Part shown: in pieces, positions 41,969-52,375 of the stretch | How the letters are laid out: each line of letters opens with the position of its first letter | How positions within the stretch are numbered: position 1 is the stretch's first letter | From: Myxococcales bacterium | GTDB lineage: Bacteria > Myxococcota_A > Polyangia > Haliangiales > Haliangiaceae | Reading direction: 5' to 3' | DNA: 54,577 bases | Assembly: GCA_028287115.1 (NCBI GenBank) | Contig: JAQBQF010000029.1 | Location: 1-54,577 of the forward strand | Notes under the pieces: generated by a model | Seen by the model: the letters and a program-made list of their open reading frames with translations, nothing else | The model's database searches: none | What the model was told of the DNA's origin: nothing | Translations under genes and position numbers: made by a program

Positions 41969-43183
41969 GTGAGGACATTGTGGATCGCGGGCGCGATCGC
42001 GATCTGGCTGACGCGTGTCGCGTCTGCAGATGGCATCGGCGTCATCGCGATCGGCGGTGATCGTGTTGCCATCGCGAAGGCCGCAACCGGCGCGGTCGAC
42101 GGCAAGGCGCGCGTCGAGAGCGATGCGATCGCACGGGCGCGGGCGGCGGTCGCTTCCGGCGCCGTGCCGATCGAGACGGTGCAGCGGTTCAGGCGCGTCC
42201 GCGAGATGATCGACGAAGGATGGCGCGCGTATTTGCGCGTGCAGTTCGAGTTCGCGCAGTCGCGGCTCGCCAGCGCGCGAACCGAAGCGGAAGCTCTTGT
42301 CGCCTTACCGGGCGGTGACGCGCTGTATGCCGAGGCGGCACTCAAGCTGGGCGCCGTGCTCGGGCAGCTCGGGCGCGCGCAGGAAGCGCAGGCGGCGATC
42401 GCGCTCGCACTCGCGCTCGATCCGGATCGGCCGATCACGCTCGCCGAGTTCTCGCCCGACATCGTCTCGGCGGTCGCGGCCGCTCGCGCGGTCGTGCCCG
42501 AGATCAAGCGCGTCCACGTCGCGACCGAGCCACCGGGCGCGCTCGTCTCGATCGACGGCAAGGAGCTCGGTCGATCGCCGCTCGACGCAGATGTCGCGCG
42601 CGGCCAGCACGTCGTCGTGGCGCGCGCACCTCGCTTCACGACGCGTGCACTCGGCTTTGCGGTCGACGATAGTCATCGCGAAGTCGCGATCGATCTCGAG
42701 CGCGACGACGAGCTCGCGACACTCGAGTCGGGGCCCGAGCCCGGCATGCCCGATGTGGCGACACAGCTCCTCGTCGAGGCGGCACTTCGGTTTGCAGATC
42801 TCGACGAGCTGTTGCTCGTGGTCGACACCGAACGTCGCGGCGAGCCGACCCTGCTCTTACAACGTTGCGTCGCCTGGCCAACACGATGCAGCGCGATCGT
42901 CGAGCTCGGTTACGGCAATCGCGAAGGCTTGGTCCAAGCGACACGAACCGCCGTGCAAGAGACGCATGCGGTCGAGCTGCGCTACACGCCGAGCCTGTTC
43001 GGCGATCCACGCGTGACGGGAAAGCCGCCGGCGGAACACTGTCACGCGTGTCGCAGCCCGTGGCTGTGGGGCGGCGTCAGCGTTGCCGCGGCGATCACGA
43101 CCGTCATCGTGATCGCGGTCGTCTCGGCTTCGAAGCCGCCACCGATCGTCTCGACCGACCCCGGCGACTTCATGAAGCACTGA
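41969..43183 (+). CDS. TPR/PEGA-domain exported protein with C-terminal membrane helix
   Basis: A 404-residue envelope protein. GTG start; signal peptide MRTLWIAGAIAIWLTRVASA. About residues 50-160 are helical with TPR-like pairs (RFRRVREMIDEGWRAYLRVQ, AEALVALPGGDALYAEAALK, GQAQEAQAAIALALALDPDR-like). Residues 172-240 form a PEGA domain (VATEPPGALVSIDGKELGRS, then PLDADVARGQHVVVARAP). A further domain with two Cys (QRCVAWPTRC) is followed by HCHACRSPWLWG and a C-terminal membrane helix (GGVSVAAAITTVIVIAVVS). Such PEGA proteins in Myxococcota are usually surface-linked and co-occur with PEGA kinases, here encoded convergently 126 bases away. Confidence 0.85.
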   Translation: MRTLWIAGAIAIWLTRVASADGIGVIAIGGDRVAIAKAATGAVDGKARVESDAIARARAAVASGAVPIETVQRFRRVREMIDEGWRAYLRVQFEFAQSRLASARTEAEALVALPGGDALYAEAALKLGAVLGQLGRAQEAQAAIALALALDPDRPITLAEFSPDIVSAVAAARAVVPEIKRVHVATEPPGALVSIDGKELGRSPLDADVARGQHVVVARAPRFTTRALGFAVDDSHREVAIDLERDDELATLESGPEPGMPDVATQLLVEAALRFADLDELLLVVDTERRGEPTLLLQRCVAWPTRCSAIVELGYGNREGLVQATRTAVQETHAVELRYTPSLFGDPRVTGKPPAEHCHACRSPWLWGGVSVAAAITTVIVIAVVSASKPPPIVSTDPGDFMKH

Positions 43184-43263
43184 ACGCCAAGGCTCCAGAC
43201 GAGAGGAGTGCGCGATGCGAAGCGAGAGCGAACGCCATTGCGCGGAGCCATGGCCGACAGCAG

Positions 43264-43281
43264 GGATCGAACGCTCGATCC
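43264..43281. terminator. Hairpin between the PEGA protein and the kinase genes
   Basis: GGATCGA-ACGC-TCGATCC forms a perfect 7-bp stem with a 4-base loop in the 126-base convergent gap (43184-43309), suited to end both genes. The T-loop-like sequence nearby does not make a tRNA. Confidence 0.5.
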
Positions 43282-43309
43282 TTCGGGCTACACATCGTTG
43301 GCGTCTCTC

Positions 43310-45118
<1,809 letters not shown>

Positions 45119-45125
45119 CGTGGCG

Positions 45126-45135
45126 AGAGTATCAT
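45126..45135. promoter_or_regulatory. Overlapping divergent -10-like boxes (TACTCT minus, TATCAT plus)
   Basis: The minus-strand TACTCT (45126-45131) is 7 bases from the kinase ATG. The plus-strand TATCAT (45130-45135) is 7 bases from an in-frame GTG at 45143 of the Kelch-like gene, which then would start MSARRLLPC. The two boxes overlap, so the genes may compete for one promoter region. Confidence 0.4.
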
Positions 45136-47038
45136 GTGGGTGGTGTCGGCTCGCCGTCTGCTTCCCTGCTTGGCCTTCGCGGCTGCCTGCGGAGATCCGC
45201 AGGCGCACGTCAAGGTCGTGCCGATCGCGTTCCCGGATCATGGAGCTGCGACGAGCTGCGGGAAGCCAGACGCGGTCAACCTCGTGCGGCTGATCGCGTA
45301 CACCGGCACCGGCGAGCTTCGCAGGACCGATGCGCAGATCTCCGACTTTCCCGCGAATACCGAGCAGCTCGGCGTCGAGGTGATCGTTGCCGGTGGTGAT
45401 CGCGGTGCGATCGGCAAGACGCCGCCGATCGCGTTCAACGACCTGCCGGATGGCACGGTGCTCCCGGTTGCGATGGTGCCGCCCGACGGGTTTTGTCGGG
45501 TCGGTGATCTCGGCGAAGCGCGCGTCGCGCCGCTCGTCGCGCGAGCCGGGGACGGCGCGCTCGTGGTCGGCGGCGCCGCACAGCCGTCGGCGGAGTATTA
45601 CGACCCGACGACCGCGACGTTCGAGCCGATCGCGTTGCCGGCAGGACTGCGCGATGATTCGACCTCGCTGATCGGCGCTGCGTTGACCGCAATGCCCGAC
45701 GGGCGCGCGGTGCTGACCGGCGGCGGCGGGCGCACGTTCGCGGTCTTCGTGCCGGAGCGCAAGGCGTTTCTCGGCGCGTACACGATCACGCCGCGGCTAT
45801 CTCACGCCGCGATCGCCGTCGACGACAGTCAGCTGCTCGTGATCGGAGGCTGCAATTCACCGAGTGGGCTGTGCGACGCCGGCGCGACGCCGCTTCACAG
45901 CTCGCTCGCGTACACCTACTCGCGTAGCTCGACCAGCGAAGGCGAGCCCGGCGAACCAGAGGGCAAGGTCAGCTTGCCGCCGATGCGCACGAGCTTCGGC
46001 GGGCGGCTGATCGATCTCGGCACCGAATCCGACGGCGTGCGGAGGTTCGTGCTCGCGGGAGGATTCGGGGATGCGGGCGTCGCCGAGCGAATTCCGTTTG
46101 CGAGCTCCGGCGTGACGACCACCGTGACCGGCGTGTTCAGCCAGATCGCACAGCTCGATGGTGGCGCGGTCCTGACCGCGTTCGATCGCGACGGCGCGCC
46201 CGCATCCGGCGCGTCGAGCGTGCTGCCTCCCGAGTCCGACACGGTCGTGCCGCTGTCCGGCGGCCCCGCGCTCGCTCGTGCACGCCTGTCACTGCTCGAA
46301 GACGGCAGCGTCGTCGCGATCGGCGGTGACTCGACCGGACGCATCTCCCGCTTCGTGCCGACGACGAATACGTGGACGACGACCACGCCGCCCGGTGAAG
46401 TGCCGATCGTCGACGCGCCTGTGTTGACGCGGCTTGCCGACGGCAGCGTGCTGGTGCTCGGCGGCGCAGCCTCGGGCTCGTCGGCCTGGCTGTATCGCCC
46501 TTCGCTCGTCGGACCGCACTCCGGGGACGTTCGCGCGTTGCCGCTCGGCACGGCCGACGGCGTGCTGACCGCACCGAACCCGGGGACGCTCACGGCGACC
46601 CGATTCACCCTGCATGCGAACGATGACACGCTGGCCGCACGCGCCCTCGTCGGTGGCCCGCGTAACACGACCGGCTCCGTGAAGGCGTCAGTCCGGATCT
46701 CCGGCGGTGTCGCGCTGATCGCGCAGCAAACGAGCCCCGGCCGCGCGCTGCTAGGTGAGCTCGTCGCCGGACAACCGGCCCGTGTGCTGCGGCTCGACGG
46801 CGCTACGCAGACCACCTCGTGCACGGGTGACCTCGTCGGTCCGTTCGATCCCAACAATCAGCGAACGGTCGCACTCGCCGTCGTGGGTCATACCGCCACG
46901 CTCTCCCTCGACGACATGCCGATCGCGACATGTGATCTTTCCGGCGATCCGCATGTGACGGATCGCGGGTCGTGGGGCATTGCCGCGGTCGGCACGAATG
47001 CGGAGGTCGAGGTCGTGACGATCACCGTCGGGCGGTGA
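45134..47038 (+). CDS. Kelch-like propeller lipoprotein
   Basis: An exported protein of about 634 residues. The ATG at 45134 or the GTG at 45143 both yield a lipoprotein signal (RRLLPCLAFAAAC). The latter fits the TATCAT box. A beta-rich N-terminal domain with one Cys pair (TSCGKPD) precedes a Kelch/propeller region of Gly-Gly-containing blades (LVVGGAAQPSAEYYDPTTAT, VLTGGGGRTFAVF, LLVIGGCNSPSG, FVLAGGFGDAG, VVAIGGDSTGRI, VLVLGGAASGSSA). A C-terminal lectin-like beta domain follows (TLTATRFTLHANDDTL ... NAEVEVVTITVGR). The outer-membrane protein gene starts 14 bases downstream, and the cytochrome follows that, so it is likely part of the same surface complex. Confidence 0.8.
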   Translation: MWVVSARRLLPCLAFAAACGDPQAHVKVVPIAFPDHGAATSCGKPDAVNLVRLIAYTGTGELRRTDAQISDFPANTEQLGVEVIVAGGDRGAIGKTPPIAFNDLPDGTVLPVAMVPPDGFCRVGDLGEARVAPLVARAGDGALVVGGAAQPSAEYYDPTTATFEPIALPAGLRDDSTSLIGAALTAMPDGRAVLTGGGGRTFAVFVPERKAFLGAYTITPRLSHAAIAVDDSQLLVIGGCNSPSGLCDAGATPLHSSLAYTYSRSSTSEGEPGEPEGKVSLPPMRTSFGGRLIDLGTESDGVRRFVLAGGFGDAGVAERIPFASSGVTTTVTGVFSQIAQLDGGAVLTAFDRDGAPASGASSVLPPESDTVVPLSGGPALARARLSLLEDGSVVAIGGDSTGRISRFVPTTNTWTTTTPPGEVPIVDAPVLTRLADGSVLVLGGAASGSSAWLYRPSLVGPHSGDVRALPLGTADGVLTAPNPGTLTATRFTLHANDDTLAARALVGGPRNTTGSVKASVRISGGVALIAQQTSPGRALLGELVAGQPARVLRLDGATQTTSCTGDLVGPFDPNNQRTVALAVVGHTATLSLDDMPIATCDLSGDPHVTDRGSWGIAAVGTNAEVEVVTITVGR

Positions 47039-47052
47039 TACCGTCCTCGTCG

Positions 47053-48669
47053 ATGATTCGCCGGGCATGCGTCGCTGCTGCGATCGTGCTGTGCGCGTCC
47101 ACTGCACACGCCTACGAGTTCTGGTTGCGCGCGAATACGATCGGGCAGGCGTACCAACTTCGTGAGTATCGGTTGCTCGGCCCGGATCTGTTCCTCGGGC
47201 GCAGGCGCATCACCGAGACGCTCGCGCTTCGGATCTACGACATCGGGGACTACATCGCCGAGCGGCGCCGCGAGCATCTCGCCGAGCGAGGCTTGCGGGT
47301 CTCGTGGCAGAGCTATCTGCGCATCGATCACGACTTTGGAGACTACACCGCGGGCCGCATCACGTTGCCCGGCCCGCTGAAGCGCGATGCCCTCGATGTC
47401 ATCCCCGAGCTCTCCGAATCGGTCGCTTCGCTCGACCTCATGTACGGCTATGTCGAGCTCGCGGGACTCGCCGACGATCGCCTGACGGTGCAGCTCGGGC
47501 GGATCCTCGCCGATGATGGGTGGGGAACCAGCGCTCTCGACGGTGGCAAGGTGAACGTCGTCGCCGTGCGCAATCGCGGCGCTACGCTCACGACCAGCGT
47601 CTCTGCCGGATTCCGTGTGCGGGCAAGCTCGCCACTGGGCGTGGCCGCCTACGAGCTCGATGGGACGTCGGGCGCGGGATGTCGCGAGTACGTCGAAGGC
47701 GCGACGCCGGGCACGGGCTCGTGGAAGCTGATCGATCGCAACCGCACGATCACGAACACCAAGCTGTCGAGCGACTACGAATACTGCCCTCAGCGCGACG
47801 TGCTGCAACCGACGATCGGTGTCGCGGTCGTCCAGAACACGAAGCGATTCGGAGCCGAGCTCGGCTATCGGCGAACCTGGTCGCAGACGGTCGGCTTGAT
47901 AGGTCCCGTCGATCGTCTCGACCATCCCGACCTCGGCTTGTATCCGAACGACTTCGGACAAGCGCCGTCCACCGGCGTCAACGAGGAGTACGGCTACGCG
48001 CGGTTTCACGTCAACTTCCGTCCGGGCGGGTTCAAGGTGATGCCGTATCTCAACACGCGGGTCTCGCTGCTCCATGGCGTGATCGATCGCGCCGACGTCG
48101 GCGCGAGACTCCAGCACGGCGATCACGTACTCGAGCCGGCCCTCGAATATTTCTATCCGACCTTCGACGGAGATTCGATCTTCAATGCGTTCTCGATCGA
48201 GCCGACGACCGACGCGCGCATGACCTATCAATACGTGCCGAACGGCCCTTGGCGTGGCACCGCCAACGCCTGGCTCCGGCATTACGCACACGAGGACAAC
48301 ACGTCGTCGCTCGCGGGCGGCGTCGAGGCTGGCGTCCAGCGAGCGTTCGGAGGTAGATGGCGCGGCCAGCTCGATGCGTTGTGGGACGACGGGTACGGCG
48401 GACGGCGGATCGGCGGCACGGCGGAAGCCGCATGGCAAAGGACGCGCGAGATGTGGCTGCGAGCGCGCGCGATCGTGCTCGGCGTTCGAGAGGATGATCT
48501 GTCGCTCGGCCGCACCTACCTCACGAGCTCGACGGTGCTGAGCTCGAGTTGGCGGCTCGCCGATCGTCTCGGCTTTCACCTGATCGCCGAGGGCGACTAC
48601 GATCACATCCACAATTATCAGGCGCGCGTGATCGGCGTGCTCGATCTCGCGTTCTCGCCGGAGCCGTAA
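47053..48669 (+). CDS. Putative outer-membrane beta-barrel protein
   Basis: A 538-residue protein with signal peptide MIRRACVAAAIVLCASTAHA followed by a beta-rich chain. Alternating hydrophobic/aromatic strands with short polar turns and Tyr/Trp/Arg edges recur (ELGYRRTWSQTVGLIG, YARFHVNFRPGGFKVMPYLN, ALEYFYPTFDG, ARMTYQYVPNGPWRGTANAW, LDALWDDGYG, TAEAAWQRTREMWLRARAIV, HLIAEGDYDHIHNYQAR). I expect 20 or more strands. No specific family name is claimed. Its TAA overlaps the cytochrome ATG (TAATG). The pairing with a multihaem cytochrome resembles porin-cytochrome conduits of the MtrAB type. A TACCGT box lies 8 bases before the ATG. Confidence 0.7.
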   Translation: MIRRACVAAAIVLCASTAHAYEFWLRANTIGQAYQLREYRLLGPDLFLGRRRITETLALRIYDIGDYIAERRREHLAERGLRVSWQSYLRIDHDFGDYTAGRITLPGPLKRDALDVIPELSESVASLDLMYGYVELAGLADDRLTVQLGRILADDGWGTSALDGGKVNVVAVRNRGATLTTSVSAGFRVRASSPLGVAAYELDGTSGAGCREYVEGATPGTGSWKLIDRNRTITNTKLSSDYEYCPQRDVLQPTIGVAVVQNTKRFGAELGYRRTWSQTVGLIGPVDRLDHPDLGLYPNDFGQAPSTGVNEEYGYARFHVNFRPGGFKVMPYLNTRVSLLHGVIDRADVGARLQHGDHVLEPALEYFYPTFDGDSIFNAFSIEPTTDARMTYQYVPNGPWRGTANAWLRHYAHEDNTSSLAGGVEAGVQRAFGGRWRGQLDALWDDGYGGRRIGGTAEAAWQRTREMWLRARAIVLGVREDDLSLGRTYLTSSTVLSSSWRLADRLGFHLIAEGDYDHIHNYQARVIGVLDLAFSPEP

Positions 48670-49829
48670 TGAAGCGCTGGATCCTCATTGGCTGCTTCCT
48701 CGCGTGCGTCGCCGCGATCGGCATCGCCGAGACGACGCCGCCGGTCGAGTGGTCGCCGGTCGTCTATCCGATGCAGAGGCTTCCGCTGATCTTCTCGCAC
48801 AGCAAGCATCTCGCGCGCGGTGCGAGTTGCATCACGTGCCATGCGACGGCACCGTTGTCGCGATCGGCCGTGGACAACCTGATCCCGACGGAAACGGCGT
48901 GTCGCGCGTGCCATCCGATCGATCGCAACGATCCGACAAAGCCCGACAAACCCGTCGCCGCGTGCGCCGGCTGTCATCCGGGCTGGGCTGCGGGGCGGGC
49001 TGTCGAGCGTGTCTACCTGACACCGACGCCGCTCAAGTTCGATCACAGCCGGCATGCGGCGACCGCGTGCGAGAGCTGCCACGGTGACATGCGTGCGGTC
49101 GATCTCGCGACGACGCGCCAGCTCCCGACGATGGGCTCGTGCCTCAAGTGTCACACCAACGGTACCGAGGAGAAGCACTGCACGGACTGTCACATGGCCA
49201 AGCTCGGCGGCCTCCTCGAGACGCAGTTCGAGCACGGCTCGCTCGTCCCACAGCGCGATGGTCTCGGCGACGATCACGGCCCGCTGTTCGCCCGCGATCA
49301 CAAGCAGCAGGCGCGTCAGGTCGGCGCGACGTGCACCGCGTGCCATGACCGCAGCGAGTGCGTCGCGTGCCATCAGGGCGTGGTCAAGCCGATGGAGTTT
49401 CATCCGGGCAATTACCTGCTGACGCACGCGGTCGACGCTCGCCGTGGCCGCCCCGATTGCTCCGCGTGTCATCGCACCGAATCGTTCTGCGTCGCATGTC
49501 ACGAGCGCTCGGGGCTCGGCACGCGCGGCGAGTCCGCTTTCATCGATCCGAATCGGCCGTTTCATCCGAGCGGTTGGGCATCGCCGGGCGCGGGCCCGAA
49601 CCTGCACGCACAAGCGGCGCGTCGCAACGTGACTGCATGCTCGTCGTGTCATCGCGAGGAAGATTGCCTGACCTGTCACAGTGCCCAACCGGGCGGTGTG
49701 CGTGCGTCGCCACATCCGGCCGGCTGGCGCAACAGCGCACGTTGCCAGGCGCTCGATCGCGGCAATCGCCGGATGTGCCTGCGCTGTCACATCACGCAAG
49801 ACGAAGTCGGCTGTAACTGGACCAAGTGA
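48669..49829 (+). CDS. Exported 13-haem c-type cytochrome
   Basis: A 386-residue multihaem cytochrome. Signal peptide MKRWILIGCFLACVAAIGIA. Thirteen CxxCH sites: CITCH, CRACH, CAGCH, CESCH, CLKCH, CTDCH, CTACH, CVACH, CSACH, CVACH, CSSCH, CLTCH, CLRCH. Additional His residues in SHSKHLARGASC and DHSRHAATAC would serve as distal ligands, typical of the cytochrome c3/c7-like fold. No membrane helix after the signal, so it is periplasmic or outer-surface. The start overlaps the barrel gene stop, implying a translationally coupled complex. The stop is adjacent to that of the LamG gene (TGATCA palindrome). Confidence 0.93.
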   Translation: MKRWILIGCFLACVAAIGIAETTPPVEWSPVVYPMQRLPLIFSHSKHLARGASCITCHATAPLSRSAVDNLIPTETACRACHPIDRNDPTKPDKPVAACAGCHPGWAAGRAVERVYLTPTPLKFDHSRHAATACESCHGDMRAVDLATTRQLPTMGSCLKCHTNGTEEKHCTDCHMAKLGGLLETQFEHGSLVPQRDGLGDDHGPLFARDHKQQARQVGATCTACHDRSECVACHQGVVKPMEFHPGNYLLTHAVDARRGRPDCSACHRTESFCVACHERSGLGTRGESAFIDPNRPFHPSGWASPGAGPNLHAQAARRNVTACSSCHREEDCLTCHSAQPGGVRASPHPAGWRNSARCQALDRGNRRMCLRCHITQDEVGCNWTK

Positions 49830-50555
49830 TCACGGCGTGGCGAGCGCTTGGATCTCGTCGATCGCGAGCTCGCGATCGTAGATCCGGACTTCGTCGATCC
49901 GCCCGTGGAACGCGGCGGTCGCGGCGCCGCGGTCGATGTCCGCTCCGAACACCATCGGCTGGTTATCGAACATCAGCCCGGAGAGGTGGCTACCGACCTG
50001 CGTGCCGTCGAGCCATCCCTTCATCGTGGTCGGCGACCACGAGAGTGCGACGTGGTGCCACGTGCCGAGAGTCAACGCGAGTGTCTGTTGGACGGAGCCG
50101 TCGAAGACCTTGTAGTACATCCCCGAGGTCAGCACGCAGATCTGCCACGCGTCATCGTCCGCGGTTCCGAGCACGCGATTGACGGGGCAATCCGCGTTAG
50201 CGGCGGGAGAATCGAGCGCGATCCATGCGGCGACCGTGAGCCCGGCCGTCCCATCGAGATCGGGAGCGCCGGCGACCGCGATGGCCGTCGAACCGTCGAA
50301 TGCGTACGCACTGCCGTGCTTGCCGGGCACCAACGCAGGCGCGCTTGGGAAGCACATCCCATCGTGATGCCCGGTCTGATCTGGCGCGCACGTCGCGAGA
50401 TCCGGTCGCAGGTCGTCCATCGGGTAATACGCGACGAGCCCGCCGAGATCGACGTGGGCATCACCATTCGTGACGTCCTTGAACCCGAGAAACCTGTCGC
50501 AACCCGCCAGTAGCACCAAAAGGACAAACTGCCTCACCAGCCCATTGTCGCTCAT
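49830..50555 (-). CDS. LamG-domain lipoprotein
   Basis: A 241-residue exported protein. The ATG at 50555 gives MSDNGLVRQFVLLVLLAGC with lipobox LAGC; a GTG at 50537 would also work. After the short LGFKDVTNGDAHVD segment comes a LamG/concanavalin A-like domain that fills the rest: GLVAYYPMDDLRPDLATCAP, AYAFDGSTAIAVAG, TVAAWIALDSP, WHHVALSWSPTTMKGWLDGT, FHGRIDEVRIYDRELAIDEI. Such domains bind carbohydrate or protein at the surface. It starts 5 bases after the upstream membrane protein gene. Confidence 0.85.
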   Translation of the reverse strand: MSDNGLVRQFVLLVLLAGCDRFLGFKDVTNGDAHVDLGGLVAYYPMDDLRPDLATCAPDQTGHHDGMCFPSAPALVPGKHGSAYAFDGSTAIAVAGAPDLDGTAGLTVAAWIALDSPAANADCPVNRVLGTADDDAWQICVLTSGMYYKVFDGSVQQTLALTLGTWHHVALSWSPTTMKGWLDGTQVGSHLSGLMFDNQPMVFGADIDRGAATAAFHGRIDEVRIYDRELAIDEIQALATP

Positions 50556-50560
50556 TTCGC

Positions 50561-52027
50561 CTACCGAGTCGGTACCGCGAGCTTTGCGTTGCGCGTGCAC
50601 AGCTCGATCGCTTCCGTGTCGCCGACCGCAAGCGCTTCGTCCCGTAGCCACAACGAGATCGCATGCGAGACGGCGTACTCCTTCCGCGTGTTCCACATCC
50701 ATGCGGCCATGCTCGTGCCTTTGAGGTACGCGGGCGGGAACGCGAGCCGGCGAAGATCGAGTCCGCCGGCGCGAACTGCCGCATCGTACGAGGCGCGCAG
50801 GGCGATGAACTCTCGCCACTCGTCGATCGCGGCGCGCACGGCGCCGTCGTGACGACGCTGTTCCCAACGCGCGAACCCGGACTCGAGCGCGTCGAGGCGA
50901 CCGTGGCGCAGGCGGCGAACGAGCGCGTTGCCGACCGGCCCTCGGGCTGCCGGTGCGCCGAACGAGGAGCGATCGGCGATCCGCGCGAGCTCGTCGGTGA
51001 CGGCGGCGGTGACTTCGACAAGGGCGCGGTCGGCGGCGCCGGCGGGTGCATCGAGCTCGAGTGCGCGCTCGGCGAGCCAGGTGCGAGTCGCCGGATCGGC
51101 GAGCGCGACGTCCCACGCACCGACGGTCGCTGCAAACGACGTGACCGTCGGATTGACCGTCGCGAGCTGAAGATGTGCCGAGACCGCGCGCGGTAACGAA
51201 GTCTCGCCCGCGATCACGGGCGCCGTTGCGGCGTCGGTTTCGACGCTCGTGGTCGGCGCAGTCGGCGCGATCGTGCGCAACGCGGCGGTCGCTCGGCGAT
51301 GTGGTGCGAGCAGCCAGCGTGCGATCAGCTCGCGCGCGCTCGGTGCGCCCGGCGCCGAGAGCTTTCGCGCCGCGACGCCCTCGAGAAAATACGTCAGCGA
51401 CGTCGCCGGAAACCGCGCCGCGGTCGCGTCGGCGGCGAGCTCTGCCCACGCACCGCGTTCGGCGGCGTCGACGGCGAGCCACTCTCCGGCGAGCTCGCGT
51501 ACAGGCGGATGATTCTCGATCATCAGCTCGACCGAGCGCATGAGCTGGCGCGCCGTCTCCGCATCGCCGCGTCCCGCTCCCAGCAGCGCCGTGACGACGA
51601 TCTCGGAGTCGCCGAGCGGCAACCGCTTATCTCGCCGCGCCGCGATCCACGCCTCGGTCGATGGCCTCGGCTTGATCGCCTGCGCCCACGCGGCGATGCA
51701 CAGCGCGTATGCGTCGCTGTCGCGAAGGCTCGTGAAGTGCGCGACCCAGTACGCGGCGCGCGCGGATCCGAGCGGGATCAAGATGTGGCGCGTGAGCAGC
51801 GGTTCGAGGATCGGCACCGCGAACATCACGAGCAGCACGATCCCGAGCCACCACACGCCGGCGTAGAACAGCACCGCCGCGAGGAGCACGGCGATCCCGG
51901 CGAGGAGACCGGCGAGGAGCCCTGCCAAGATCGAATACAAGAAGTAACGCCTCGTGCGGTCGCGCCGCCGCGCATCGAGCGCCATGCGATGGAGTCGCAC
52001 GAGCAGCAGGTACGGCAGCGCGTACAC
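50561..52027 (-). CDS. Unknown membrane protein with helical domain
   Basis: A 488-residue protein of no recognised family. GTG start directly after the upstream stop. Two adjacent membrane helices at about residues 28-75 (ILAGLLAGLLAGIAVLLAAV and VWWLGIVLLVMFAVPILEPL) form a hairpin. The remaining 400 residues are cytoplasmic and Ala-rich helical with repeat-like helices (ALCIAAWAQAI, VVTALLGAGRGDAETARQLM). It ends in a basic stretch. Located between the LamG gene and the J-like/Hsp70 genes with gaps of 5 and 0 bases, so it may be a membrane partner of that chaperone pair. Confidence 0.75.
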   Translation of the reverse strand: MYALPYLLLVRLHRMALDARRRDRTRRYFLYSILAGLLAGLLAGIAVLLAAVLFYAGVWWLGIVLLVMFAVPILEPLLTRHILIPLGSARAAYWVAHFTSLRDSDAYALCIAAWAQAIKPRPSTEAWIAARRDKRLPLGDSEIVVTALLGAGRGDAETARQLMRSVELMIENHPPVRELAGEWLAVDAAERGAWAELAADATAARFPATSLTYFLEGVAARKLSAPGAPSARELIARWLLAPHRRATAALRTIAPTAPTTSVETDAATAPVIAGETSLPRAVSAHLQLATVNPTVTSFAATVGAWDVALADPATRTWLAERALELDAPAGAADRALVEVTAAVTDELARIADRSSFGAPAARGPVGNALVRRLRHGRLDALESGFARWEQRRHDGAVRAAIDEWREFIALRASYDAAVRAGGLDLRRLAFPPAYLKGTSMAAWMWNTRKEYAVSHAISLWLRDEALAVGDTEAIELCTRNAKLAVPTR

Positions 52028-52371
52028 CTAGGGCCTCCAACCGAGCGCGCGGCGAATGCCAGGCGTTTGCGCGGGCTCGCTCGCGGGCTCCGGTGCGATC
52101 GACACGGCCGCCGGTGCGTGACAGGCCCAGAGCTCGGCGACGAGCCGCTGATACGGATCGCGAAGCGCGGCGACCGCGGCGCGCACGGCTTCGGTCGTCC
52201 GCGGCCGAGGACCGAGCGGTGTCGCGTAGGTGAGCGCGCCTGCGAAGCCGAGCTCGATCATGCCGAGGAGCTTTTGTGCTTCGCGCTCGAGCTCGATCCG
52301 GCTCACGGTGGTCGGCAGGCCGAGCACGAAGAACGGATTCTCCGCGAGCTTGGTCGCGCTCGCCGCGTCGC

Positions 52372-52375
<4 letters not shown>
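52028..52375 (-). CDS. Small J-domain-like protein
   Basis: A 115-residue protein beginning MSDAASATKLAENPFFVLGL. The N-terminal part has the length and helix pattern of a J domain (NPFFVLGLPTTVSRIELERE, then AQKLLGMIELG, then AVRAAVAALRDPYQRLVAELW) but lacks the diagnostic HPD tripeptide, so it may be J-like and not an active co-chaperone. The tail is Pro/Ala-rich. The GTG start overlaps the Hsp70-like stop (GTGA), and its TAG directly precedes the membrane protein's GTG. Genomic coupling to Hsp70 is the main functional hint. Confidence 0.75.

Noticed and set aside
43240..43300. Possible tRNA: a GTTCGATCCCTGC-like T-arm on the minus strand
   Set aside because: No acceptor, D-arm or anticodon stem can be formed; the segment is better explained as a GGATCGA hairpin.
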